Assembly: GCA_938002955.1 (NCBI GenBank)
Contig: CALLAA010000249.1
Coordinates: 1 to 38,423 of the forward strand
From: an uncultured Acidimicrobiales bacterium
GTDB lineage: Bacteria; Actinomycetota; Acidimicrobiia; Acidimicrobiales; SHLQ01
Direction: 5' to 3'
DNA: 38,423 bases
Shown here: positions 1 through 9,500 of the stretch, piece after piece
How positions within the stretch are numbered: the stretch's first letter is position 1
How the letters are laid out: every line of letters begins with the position of its first letter
Notes under the pieces: generated by a model
What the model was told of the DNA's origin: nothing
The model's input: only the letters and a program-made list of their open reading frames with translations
The model's database searches: none
Program-made: the position numbers and the translations under genes

Positions 1-313
1 CCAGATGTTCGCGCCGATGCTCGACGACCTCGCGGACGACGCTCCTGCTCGTCGTCTGATCGATCGGCACTATCGCTTCGTGATGACCGTCGTGAGGCAA
101 CTGGTTGCTGAAGGAGTGGATCGCGGCGAATTCGTGAACGTGGACCCGGCGATCGTCGGAGCGGTCGTCACGGGTTCATCGCTCTACCTGATGCAGTCCG
201 AGATCGCCGAAGACACCGGGCTTGCGATGAGCACGCTGGTCGCGGGCATGCTCGATCTGATTCTGGGCGGACTTCCACTCGGCAACGCACAACTCCATGA
301 GGCAACATCATGA
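1..313 (+). CDS. TetR/AcrR-like regulator, C-terminal part (5' end outside window)
   Basis: The gene is already open at the window edge (codons in frame from base 2) and stops with TGA at 311-313. The visible ~103 residues are helical, with blocks such as RLIDRHYRFVMTVVRQLVAEG and FVNVDPAIVGAVVTGSSLYL. This resembles the ligand-binding C-terminal half of TetR-family repressors, where a region like 'GxxRGEF..vDP..va..v.gs' is common. The DNA-binding helix-turn-helix would lie upstream and cannot be seen. Its stop overlaps the next start codon (ATGA, 310-313), so the two are almost certainly cotranscribed and translationally coupled. That makes the DinB-fold protein the likely regulated partner (inference). 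Family assignment is moderate because only the poorly conserved half is present. Confidence 0.7.
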   Translation, partial: QMFAPMLDDLADDAPARRLIDRHYRFVMTVVRQLVAEGVDRGEFVNVDPAIVGAVVTGSSLYLMQSEIAEDTGLAMSTLVAGMLDLILGGLPLGNAQLHEATS

Positions 314-1101
314 CCACCATTACCGACGTCCGCGCCGATTTGCTCGCCGAGCAGGAAGCTCTCGACATTGCTCTTAGGGGCCTGCCCCCAGAGCAGTGGT
401 CCACGCCGACGGCGAGTCCGAGATGGTCGATCGCCGACCAGATCGCGCATCTTGCGTACTTTGACAACACCGCCTCGATCGCGATCTCGGATCCGGAGGC
501 ATTTACCGGATACGTGGATGTGTTGATGGCGAGCGCGACCGACGACCTCCAACTCGATGAGGCGACCCTCGGGACGTATCGCACGATGTCACCGTCTGAA
601 CTGCTCGACGCGTGGCGTGCAGACCGGCAGTCGCTCGCCGATGCATCCGTTTCTCTGACCGACGATGGTCGTGTCATTTGGTACGGGCCGTCGATGGGCG
701 CAAAGTCCTTTCTCACCGCTCGTCTCATGGAGTGTTGGGCCCACGGACAAGACGTCCTCGACGCTGCCGGCCTTACCGTGCCCGCAACCGACCGTCTCGC
801 CCATATCGCCCGGCTCGGCGTGATTACCCGCGGCTGGTCGTACATCAATCGCAAACTCGACGTGCCCGATGTGGATGTGGCCGTCGAGCTCACTGCGCCG
901 TCGGGGGTCACCTGGACGTACGGTGCCGCCAACGCGACAGAATCTGTGCGCGGCGACGCAGAGGACTTTTGCTTGGTCGTAACCCAGCGCCGACATGTCG
1001 ACGATACGAACCTCGTCGTTACCGGAGGCGCAGCCCGCGACTGGATGTTGATCGCACAGGCCTTTGCTGGTGCCCCTACCGATGGGCCTGCCGCCGCCTA
1101 G
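310..1101 (+). CDS. DinB-fold / mycothiol-dependent maleylpyruvate isomerase-like protein (TIGR03084-like)
   Basis: 263 residues. The N-terminal half carries the DinB / mycothiol-dependent isomerase pattern: WSIADQIAHLAYFD with His47, and LMECWAHGQDVLDA with Glu141 and His145. These fit the His...Glu-x3-His metal site of maleylpyruvate isomerase-type enzymes. The C-terminal half (about residues 185-255: VAVELTAPSGVTWTYG ... AEDFCLVVTQRRHVDDTNL) matches the extra domain of the uncharacterised actinobacterial TIGR03084 group. Known for the fold: metal-dependent thiol-transfer or isomerase chemistry with mycothiol as cofactor. The substrate here is not known. The ATG at 310 overlaps the upstream TetR stop. 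The end overlaps the convergent thioredoxin gene by 4 nt (both stops lie in CTAG at 1098-1101). Confidence 0.85.
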   Translation: MTTITDVRADLLAEQEALDIALRGLPPEQWSTPTASPRWSIADQIAHLAYFDNTASIAISDPEAFTGYVDVLMASATDDLQLDEATLGTYRTMSPSELLDAWRADRQSLADASVSLTDDGRVIWYGPSMGAKSFLTARLMECWAHGQDVLDAAGLTVPATDRLAHIARLGVITRGWSYINRKLDVPDVDVAVELTAPSGVTWTYGAANATESVRGDAEDFCLVVTQRRHVDDTNLVVTGGAARDWMLIAQAFAGAPTDGPAAA

Positions 1102-1697
1102 CCATCGATGAGCTGCAGCGTTTCCAACGATCGGCGTAGCTGTGCCTCGGTGAACGGAACGCGTCCGGTGTCGAGCAGGTTGCCGTCCGCGTCGTAGAAC
1201 GCGGTGATCGGCATGCTTCCGAGACCACCGAGGTCGCGGTAGAGACCGTTGCGGCGCGTGCCTTGGATGTCTTTGGCCAGGGTGAATTGGGTGATGTCAT
1301 TTCGTTCCGCCATCGGCTTCCAATCTCCGGTCTCCTGGGAATTTACGAAAATGAAGTTGACCTCGTCTTCGAGGTCGAGGGCGACCTCGCGAAACGCTGG
1401 GAGTTCCTCATCGCACGCGTCGCACCAGGATGCAAAGAAGTTCACCACGGTTGGTTTGCCAGCAAAGTCGGCCAGGCGGACCCGGTTGTCGGGGTTGTCC
1501 TCATCTTGCAGGTTGGGCAGATCGAACGCCTCCCTGGCCACCACGCCTGCTCCGCCATCATCGGCTGCATCCCGAATGCCGTTCACGACGATCGCTCCGA
1601 CGATCACGACGCCGATACCGATGATGATGCCCCATTGGGCTCGTGCCGACATGCCCTTCTTCTTTGGTGCTGGTTGCTTCTTCTTACCGTTAGCCAT
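1098..1697 (-). CDS. TlpA/ResA-like membrane-anchored thiol-disulfide oxidoreductase
   Basis: 199 residues. A Lys-rich cytoplasmic N-terminus (1-20) is followed by one membrane segment (about 22-41) and then an extracytoplasmic thioredoxin fold. The active site is WCDAC (Cys92, Cys95), within the usual 'vvNFFASWC' strand-helix context, and the cis-proline loop is SMPIT (Pro163). Proteins of this type reduce disulfides outside the membrane, for example in apocytochrome c or other exported thiol proteins. They take electrons from CcdA, whose gene lies directly upstream on the same strand with a 24-nt gap. ATG start at 1697. Together with CcdA this is a classical reductant relay. The specific client protein is not evident from the window. 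Confidence 0.93.
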   Translation of the reverse strand: MANGKKKQPAPKKKGMSARAQWGIIIGIGVVIVGAIVVNGIRDAADDGGAGVVAREAFDLPNLQDEDNPDNRVRLADFAGKPTVVNFFASWCDACDEELPAFREVALDLEDEVNFIFVNSQETGDWKPMAERNDITQFTLAKDIQGTRRNGLYRDLGGLGSMPITAFYDADGNLLDTGRVPFTEAQLRRSLETLQLIDG

Positions 1698-1721
1698 TTC
1701 GAAATTCCCTATTCTCCGTGG

Positions 1722-2471
1722 TTAGCCGAGGTTGACGAGCCATTCGAGGCCCACCGCTCGGAGTGCTGACTGCAATTCGGTGGTGATACGGATCAGCTGG
1801 TTTGTCATCAACAACACGCCGAAGCCGACCAGCGACACCGCCGACAGCAGCACGATCTGTTGCATATGGCGCCTTATCCAATCGAACGCTCCGCTCAAGT
1901 GCCCAAACAGTAGGCCGGTCGCGAGGAAGGGGACACCGAGGCCGAGCGAATACGCGGCGAGGAGAGTGCCACCGGTCAGGGTGCCATCGACCGTTGCGGC
2001 CAGCGTGAGGATCGAACCCAAGACCGGGCCGATGCACGGCGTCCAGCCGAACCCGAACGCCACACCAGCAACCGCGGGAGCGCCCTGACCGAAGCGGCCG
2101 AGTTCAGGGTGGAATCGAGCCTCCTGAAAGAACCGCGGGTTCTTTGTCACCAGCGACCCGAGCAAGAACAGGCCCATTGCAAAGACGAAGAATCCCGACA
2201 GTCGAGTGAGCAGGAGCTGATTGTCGAAGAGCACGCCGCCGAGCGCACTCGCAGAAAGGCCGAGCCCGATGAACACCGACGAGAACCCGAGAATGAACAG
2301 GCTCGTGCTCCGTGCAATCGGCCACAGACGCGACCACGCAGAGCCTTCGTTGGAGTCCACGGCAGTGATATCCAGACCGGTGATGACCGACAAATAGCCG
2401 GGAACCACGGGCAGAACACACGGGGACAGAAACGAAATGACGCCCGCCCCGAACGCGAGGAGGTACGACAA
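1722..2471 (-). CDS. ccdA: CcdA/DsbD-type transmembrane electron carrier
   Basis: 249 residues, hydrophobic throughout, about six membrane helices. The family hallmarks are the N-terminal helix with SFLSPCVLPVVPGYLS (Cys18) and the repeat-related motif GFGWTPCIGPVLGS (Cys146). These are the two redox cysteines that pass electrons from cytoplasmic thioredoxin across the membrane. The recipient is very likely the TlpA-like protein encoded next. The only usable start in this frame is TTG at 2471: an in-frame TAA lies 11 codons upstream with no ATG, GTG or TTG between. The protein then begins MSYLLAFGAG, as expected for CcdA. It follows the permease gene by 38 nt, so the three minus-strand genes probably form one operon. 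Confidence 0.93.
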   Translation of the reverse strand: MSYLLAFGAGVISFLSPCVLPVVPGYLSVITGLDITAVDSNEGSAWSRLWPIARSTSLFILGFSSVFIGLGLSASALGGVLFDNQLLLTRLSGFFVFAMGLFLLGSLVTKNPRFFQEARFHPELGRFGQGAPAVAGVAFGFGWTPCIGPVLGSILTLAATVDGTLTGGTLLAAYSLGLGVPFLATGLLFGHLSGAFDWIRRHMQQIVLLSAVSLVGFGVLLMTNQLIRITTELQSALRAVGLEWLVNLG

Positions 2472-2509
2472 GAGGCTGATGGAGTCGAGGTCGATGGGTC
2501 GTTAACCCA

Positions 2510-3403
2510 CTAGGCGGGCACCGTTGTTCCCTCGGTTTCGTTTTCTTCGGGTCGAATTTTGTTCGTCTGTACGATTGCCCAAGACAGCACGAGCAGGACG
2601 ACGAGAATACCGCACCCCTGAACGAGCGAAATCGACTCGCCGAAGAAAATCGCCGCACCCCCGATGGACAGGACGGGCACCCCGAGGGTCATAAGAGACG
2701 ACAAGGTGAGCGACACGTGGCCGTGCGCCCAGTTGATCAGTAGATGCCCGGTCGTCGGGAATGCGATCAGTCCAAAGACCGGCCACCACTGATCGCCTAC
2801 CGGAACCACGAGTTCGCCAGAGTCCACGAGTGTCACCGCGAGGATGACCGGTATGCCGATGAGGAGCGAATGGGTCTGCAAGGTGAACGAGTCCATGGTT
2901 TCGCGCGCGATTTTCGCAAAGGTGAAATAGGCCGCGAACAAGAGCAGGGCTACCACCGCATATGCATCGCCGGTCAGGTTGAGTTCGGCTCCGGTCGAGC
3001 CGCCGAACACGACCGCCACGACACCGACGAGCGACAGGAGCGTCGCAGCAACCACCGACAACGGAACCCGCTCGGAGAACCGACGCATAGCCACGCCGAA
3101 CAGCAGTAACGGCATCAACGAACCAATGACGGTGGCATTGGCCACCGTCGTCTGCTTAATCGCGATGAAGAAGGCCAAGATCTCCAAGGAAATCGCAATT
3201 GCCGTCGGCGCTGCTTTCACCGTGTCTGACCATCGAAGCGGTCCTACACGGGCGACGTGGTAGAGCGAATACAGTCCTGCCGCAATCAGGTATCTCCAGA
3301 AGGCGACTTGCGGTCCGGTCAGGGTCGATGATCGCACGATCAAGTTCCCGATGGACCAAAAGACCACGGTCAGTGCAACAGCGAACTTTCCGATCCGATT
3401 CAC
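2510..3403 (-). CDS. EamA/DMT-superfamily transporter, 10-TM permease
   Basis: 297 residues with about ten hydrophobic segments in two similar halves, the layout of the drug/metabolite transporter (EamA) superfamily. Visible landmarks are the first helix (FAVALTVVFWSIGNLIVR), the short loop LTGPQVAFWRYL typical of helix 2, and a second-half helix with GESISLVQGCGILVVLLVLS. The tail is short, charged and cytoplasmic. Substrates of this superfamily are diverse (amino acids, nucleotide sugars, metabolites) and cannot be read from the sequence. The start is GTG at 3403, giving MNRIGKFAV. It lies at the head of the ccdA-thioredoxin gene set and diverges from the giant repeat protein. Confidence 0.88.
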   Translation of the reverse strand: MNRIGKFAVALTVVFWSIGNLIVRSSTLTGPQVAFWRYLIAAGLYSLYHVARVGPLRWSDTVKAAPTAIAISLEILAFFIAIKQTTVANATVIGSLMPLLLFGVAMRRFSERVPLSVVAATLLSLVGVVAVVFGGSTGAELNLTGDAYAVVALLLFAAYFTFAKIARETMDSFTLQTHSLLIGIPVILAVTLVDSGELVVPVGDQWWPVFGLIAFPTTGHLLINWAHGHVSLTLSSLMTLGVPVLSIGGAAIFFGESISLVQGCGILVVLLVLSWAIVQTNKIRPEENETEGTTVPA

Positions 3404-3409
3404 GCGGTC

Positions 3410-3415
3410 ACGCTA
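3410..3415 (-). promoter_or_regulatory. -10 box (TAGCGT) for the EamA-ccdA-thioredoxin operon
   Basis: Read on the minus strand, TAGCGT (TANNNT form) ends 6 nt before the GTG start at 3403. No ribosome-binding site lies between, so the transcript would be leaderless or nearly so. The same arrangement is seen at several other genes in the window, with a 7-nt gap. No convincing -35 box is visible. Confidence 0.4.
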
Positions 3416-3556
3416 CGGCGAAAAGTGGACGAAATACCCCACAATTCGTCACTGAGCATCCCCCGTTTGCCAGCAAAAATTGACTACGTTCTCAAAGGTT
3501 CCGCGCTAGTGATGGTGCGGAAAAACGGTTGTTGGTCTCTTCATTCTTGGCGGAAC

Positions 3557-3562
3557 GGAAAG
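3557..3562 (+). promoter_or_regulatory. Ribosome-binding site GGAAAG deciding the giant protein's start
   Basis: GGAAAG ends 6 nt before ATG 3569. The upstream in-frame GTG at 3425 and the ATG at 3512 would put 19-48 charged and polar residues before the signal peptide, so this site supports the later start. Confidence 0.5.
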
Positions 3563-3568
3563 TTCTAC

Positions 3569-6500
3569 ATGCGACGCTTGGTGTTGCTGATCACGGTGCT
3601 GGTGGCCGCGGCCATCGTGGGCTCACTCGGGTCCCTTGGCGCCCAGAACGGTGATGACGACCACCCGTTCGCAACAACCTGGTGTAAATCCCCCGTCGTC
3701 ATACCGTTGGCCACCGCTGATGCGGTGTCGACGACCAACGCTGAAGGCGTGTCGACGGCTCGTGGTGCCAATGCTGTGCTCTCAAGTCGCGGGCCCGTCG
3801 TCCGCATGAGCGAGGTCGGCAGTCGGGTTCAGGTCACGTTCGATCAGACCCTGTTCCATACCCAATGGCTCTTCGGCAGTGTCGACGTCGGCGATTCGGT
3901 TCGCGCCGACGCCTTCCTTGGGCGCGCTCGTCAGCCAATCGATGCCTACTCGATTCGTGGCTCGATGGTCGTCGCTCCGGAACAACCAACCCGCGGCCTC
4001 ACCGCAATCGCCGATGAAGAACCGACATCAACCGGTGAGCTCGACATCTTTGTCGGAGCGACCGAGGTGCTCATCACCAATGAGGGTGGCACCGCCGTCG
4101 ATCTCATTGCGGTCGCCGGCTGCCCCGCGATCGAACTCTCCACCGAGGTCATCTCCGCCCCGGTTTGGGACGCCGAACTTCAGCGGTTCGTAGCCGAGCA
4201 CGAGGTCACGTTTCTCAACCGTCTCGCGAACCCGCGGGCGGCGGCGCTACGTACACAACAGCCCGACGCAGCCAGCACCGTCATCGATGATCTCGTCGTC
4301 GACATTGCGATCGCCGCCGATGGGTTCCGCACGGCCGAGATCGTACGTTCATCGATGTCGAGGGAACTCGATCTGCGCCGTAGCGACACCTTCGACGGCG
4401 TCAATGACACCGGTGTCCTGGGAACGCCTCTTCGTCTCGCCAACGGTGACGTCCAGCGGCTGAGATTCTCCGTTGCCTATGAGCCCAACTTCGACGACGC
4501 CAGCTGGGCCGAAGGCGTCGGGGTTCCGGCTCCAACGATTGCGTTACGTGGTGTGGTCGACGATGTGCAGGTCGGAGTCTCGGCACGGCTTCGACCCGAC
4601 GGCGCCGAACTCGATACCTCCACCGCACCGAGTCGACTGGTCACACCGGCGCCAGGGCTGACGGTCGAACACGAATTCGTCACCGCACCAGAGTCCACCG
4701 CCGATGGTGCCGTCACGGTCGCCGAACGAATCGTCGTGGCCAACATCGGCGACACCGCCGTCGATGAGCTCGTTGTGCGGTACCCGATCGCCGAGATGTA
4801 CGGGCCGGGCACGGTCCTCACCGAGTTCACCGGAACGGCCTCGCACTCATGTGCCGGGTTGTTCGCCGAACGTTTCAATGGCGGGACGCGAAGTGTCGCC
4901 GTATTTGACGAGACGGGACTCGGCGTCGGCGAGCAATGCACGATCGACATGCAGACCGTCCTGCTGCCGGGAATCGTGCCCACGAGTACTGGCGCCGACT
5001 ACGAGGCGCCGGTTGTTGCAACGGCACGGTCGGGCCGACGTGAAGTGCGAGATGCGACCGCGGTCCAGGCCACGCTTACGCAAAGCCCACTCGTCGCCGT
5101 CTCGCTCAGCCCGACCGAGGTCACCAACCTCGAGGACGGACGGTATCGATTCACTGGATCACTGACCGCAAAGAACACCGGTGACCAAAACGTTACGAAC
5201 GTCGCAACCCGCATCGACTTCGCGACCCAACCCGACGGCGTAGCAACACCGACGGAGGTTTCGTTCGAAGCAATCGACGGCGACACCTCCTGTGTGGGAG
5301 CCCGGCTTCCTCGCCAGTCGACGTCGGGAGCGTTACTCACCATTGGTTCCTCGCTCGCTGTCGGTGAAGACTGCACGGTCGAGTACTCGGTCGTACTTCG
5401 TCCCGGCGCCCAACTCGACGGGTGGACCATCACCGGCGCAGCCGAGGCGCGCAGCCCACGCGGTCTGGACGTACAGATCAACCAAACGGTGGCGGAGCCA
5501 ATTCTGAACGAGTCGCCGTCGATCGAGAGTTCCGTTCGCCAAGACGACATCCGCAATAACGCCGACGGCACTTACCAAGTCACACTCACCACCACCATCA
5601 CGAACACCGGCGACACGCCCCTCACATCGGTCGCGACCAGCGACGACGGCCCAACCCAATTTGGTGACATCGTCCGAAGCGCAGAGCGAATCGGCGATAG
5701 TTGCTCGGCGGTTTCGTGGAGGCGACCGCTCGGTGCGTTCAGCCAGGTAGGCGACGCCAATACCTGTTCGGTCACGCAGGTGTATCTCGTCGAACCGGGC
5801 GCACAACTGACCGAATGGGAGGTCGAGTCATCATCATCGGCGACGTCGACCTCAACAGCCATCGTCGAAACCGTGTCTCGTTCCGGTGAGATCATCTTCA
5901 CCGAAGCTCCTCGCCTCGAACCGTCCATCGTCCTCGCCTCGATCGCGAAGGTCGATGATCGCAACGTCCGGATCGTGCTGCGTGGCAGCCTGGAGAACAC
6001 CGGCGACATCGAGGTGCGTGGAGTGCAAGCAACGCTCGATCTCGCCGATGCGCTCGGCGACCTTCCGTTCGTTCTCGAAAGCCTCGCCGTCGACGGGGCT
6101 ATTGCATCGGAGACCTACGACGGCCACACCCAGACCGGGCTCCTGAGCAGCGTCGATGAGATCGCCTCCCAGTCTCGGAGCGACTGGACGGTCGTGTTGG
6201 TCGCGCGCACCGGTGACGTCAGCGGACCGTTCACGTTCGAGTTGGAGACGACCGCAACCTCCCCAGCGGAGGTAACGCTCGACATCGCTCCGGTATCGAT
6301 CGAACGGACCGTCCCACTCGTACAGATCATCGATCAGGTGCTGACCGCGACCAACAACAACGATGGCACCTACGAGATCGAACACACCGTCAGCGCGCGC
6401 AACGTTGGCGAAATCGAGGTACCTGGCATCGCGGTGAGCACCGACTTCCTGGCGGTGTTTGACGACCTGCTCGTCAGCGAGGTCACACGCACATCGACCT

Positions 6501-9500
6501 GCACCGAGGCTGTCCGCCCTGGCGCAGCGTGCAGCTCGACCCAGCTGGCCACACTTCGCCCCGGCTCTGCCGTTGGTCCGTACGAAGTCGACGTACAGAT
6601 CGCAAGCGCCGATGCACAGCAGCTCGACGCCCTCGTGGTCGACACGCCGCAGTCGATCTACTTCGATGCGCGAGCCAAGACGCCGCTGCGCTTCGTCGAA
6701 CGGCCATCGATCGATCTCCGCAGCGAAGTGGGCGATGCACAGAACAACGGCGACGGCACCTACACGGTCTCCTACGGCGCGCTGATCACCAACACCGGTG
6801 ATGTTCCCCTGTACCGGGTAGGGATGGCCGATCTGGTCAACGACATCTACGGCGAAACAATCGTCGAGAATCTGTTGACCACCGATACCTGCTCGACGGT
6901 GAGCTTCACCCAGCCGCTCGGTCCATCGCAGAGCTGCACCCGAACCCAAGATGTCACCGTTCGTCCAGCGGCGCTGCTCGGGCCATGGGAAGGAACGGTC
7001 GGCGTAACCGCCGATTCTCCATCCTTTGCCACCGTCTTCGAAGATGCAGTGCTCGACGCGGTCACGTTCGAAGAGACGGTCACGCTCGATACCTCGTCCT
7101 CGCTGACGGCACTGTCGAACAACGGCAATGGCACCTACAACGTTGCGTACGAACTTGTCGTTGAGAACACGGGCGATGTGCCACTCGTCGACATTGTCGT
7201 AAGCAACATCGCCGCCGACCACGGCGACCGCCAGCTAGAGCAGACGCTCAACCTCGACAGCTGCACGGGCGTGGCCCTTTCCACGCCGCTCGCCCCTGGA
7301 GCCACATGTCGGATCGAATTGAACCAGCTGCTACAACCCGGCTCTGCGCTCGGCCCCTTCGACCTGTCGACAACGGTCGACGCAGTGTCGGCGTCGACGA
7401 CCACGGCCCGGAGTGTGACGACAACGAACGAGCTGACCCTCACCGAGGCACCACGCCTCGAGCTGCAAAGCGGCGTCGTCTCCGTCGAAAACGTCGACGA
7501 TGGTGCCTTCCGAGTCGTTGCGAACGTCGAGGTCGAGAACGCGGGAGATGTACGCGTCGACAACCTGGCACTCTCGCTCGATCTCGATGAAGTCTTCCCG
7601 GAAGCCTCCTACCGCATCGGTGGCGTGATCTCGAACGACTTCGTCATCGAAGAAGCCTTCGCCGCGGGCGAGTCGACGAATATGTTGTCGCCCGATCAGT
7701 CGATCGGCGTGGGCAATGCCGGAACGATCACATTGATCGTCGTCGTTCAACCCAACGGCGAAGGTGGACCGTTCGTCGGTGACCTCCGCGTCTCGGGTGT
7801 CTCACCCGCTGAGAGCGATGTCTCTGCGGTCATCGCAGCGCAGGTCGACCTACCGTCGATCTCGGTAGCTGTCGTCGCACAATCGGTCGACAACAATCGA
7901 GACGGCTCATACACGGTCACTACCAGCTACGAAATCAGCAACGACGGAAGCACCGGACTCGAATTTGTCCGGCTTGTCGAAGACGTTGAGGAAATCTACG
8001 CAGGCACGATCGTGCGGACCGTCTCGGTTGACGCAGAGCGTCTCCCCACCGCCGACCTCACCGATCGCCGCCGAGGCAACGATGTTCTCGAGTGGGGCGC
8101 AATGCTCGATGCGGGTACATCGGCTGTGGTAACCACGACGGTTCTTGTCGAGCCCGGCAACGTCCTTGGGCCGTTTATCCCGACCGTCACCACAAGTGCG
8201 TCTTCACCGGCCGGAACCGGGGTCGCCGCCGTTGGGTTTGCTGACGATGAAGTCGAATTCGTCGAGCAGCCAGCGCTTCGGGTCTCGCAACGTCTTCTGA
8301 AGCGGCCCGCCTGGAACGGAAGCGGAACCTTCGACGTGAGCTTTGCGATCGATGTGGTGAACGACGGCGACGTCGAGCTTCGAAGCCTCCAGGTACAACA
8401 AGACCTGCTCAACGCACTCGGGCCGGCGTCGCAGATCTCTGTGCGGGACATTCGGTCCGAGACGCTTGCGGTCAACACCGACTTCGACGGTCTTGGTCAG
8501 CTTCCTCGCAGCACCGAGCCGCTCGAAGGCGATGAGCTCGAAGACCTCGAAGCTCGGCCCGCACGCGACGTCGGAGATACACGGCTTTTGGCTGGTTGGA
8601 ACACGCTCCCAGCAGGCGAGACCGGCACGATCGAACTCGACCTGACGATCACCCCGGAGAACCGAGGTGTGTACAGCACGCGGGTCGTTGTTTCGGCCAA
8701 CACCCCAGCGGGCACCGGGCTCGGCTCTGGCGGAGATGTCATCGAAGCCAACACCCTGACCCGTCTGAGCGTCCAGGGCGAGATTGGCGTCGCGAAGCAA
8801 ACCATCGGCGAAGCCACCGTCCGCCCCGATGGTGCAGTTGGGGTTACGTACGAAATCCTCGTGGAAAACGCTGGGCCATTCCCGCTTACGAACGTCGAAG
8901 TCCACGATCAGCTCAGCCAGGCATTCGGCGTCGGCTCGACCTTTGTCACCTCGCGGGTGCGCATCGAAGCCGCGTCACCATGTGAAGGGTTCGCGAGCTC
9001 GAGCTACGACGGTGGAACGATCGATCCTGTACTCGTCTCCGGAGTCGAATTGCTGCCCGGTGAGCGATGCCGCATCCAGTACGACGCTGTCGTGATCCCG
9101 TCGAAGGCGCTGCCTGGGCCATTCCGAAGTTCAGCGTTCGCTATTGCCTCCGATCCGTTCTCGGGCACGGTGATCGATGACTCAACCGACGGCACAAACA
9201 CCGACCCTGACGGCAATCAAGAGCCCGGCGACAACGACATCGCGACCGCGGTTCGTGTGGAGGTGCCGTTGCCCTCGGTTGCGATGACGGCCGAACCACT
9301 CGATAGCGGAACGCTCGACAATGACGGCTGGTTCGACTTTGGCTATCGCATCACGCTCGAGAACACCGGGCAGATCGACATCGACACGACCCGGCTGACG
9401 GCAGCGCTGGACGATGTGTGGACCGTACCGTTCGAGGTTGTCTCGGTTACGAGTGACGACCTGGTCGTCGGCCGTAACTACGACGGCGACGGTGCGACGA

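Noticed and set aside
3425..3568. N-terminal extension of the giant protein from GTG 3425
   Set aside because: It would place 48 residues ahead of a good signal peptide; the ribosome-binding site and signal sequence both favour ATG 3569.
5852..7222. 456-codon antisense frame inside the giant repeat gene
   Set aside because: The sense strand carries clear tandem repeats, and the antisense product is a low-complexity Arg/Asp/Val-rich shadow of those repeats.
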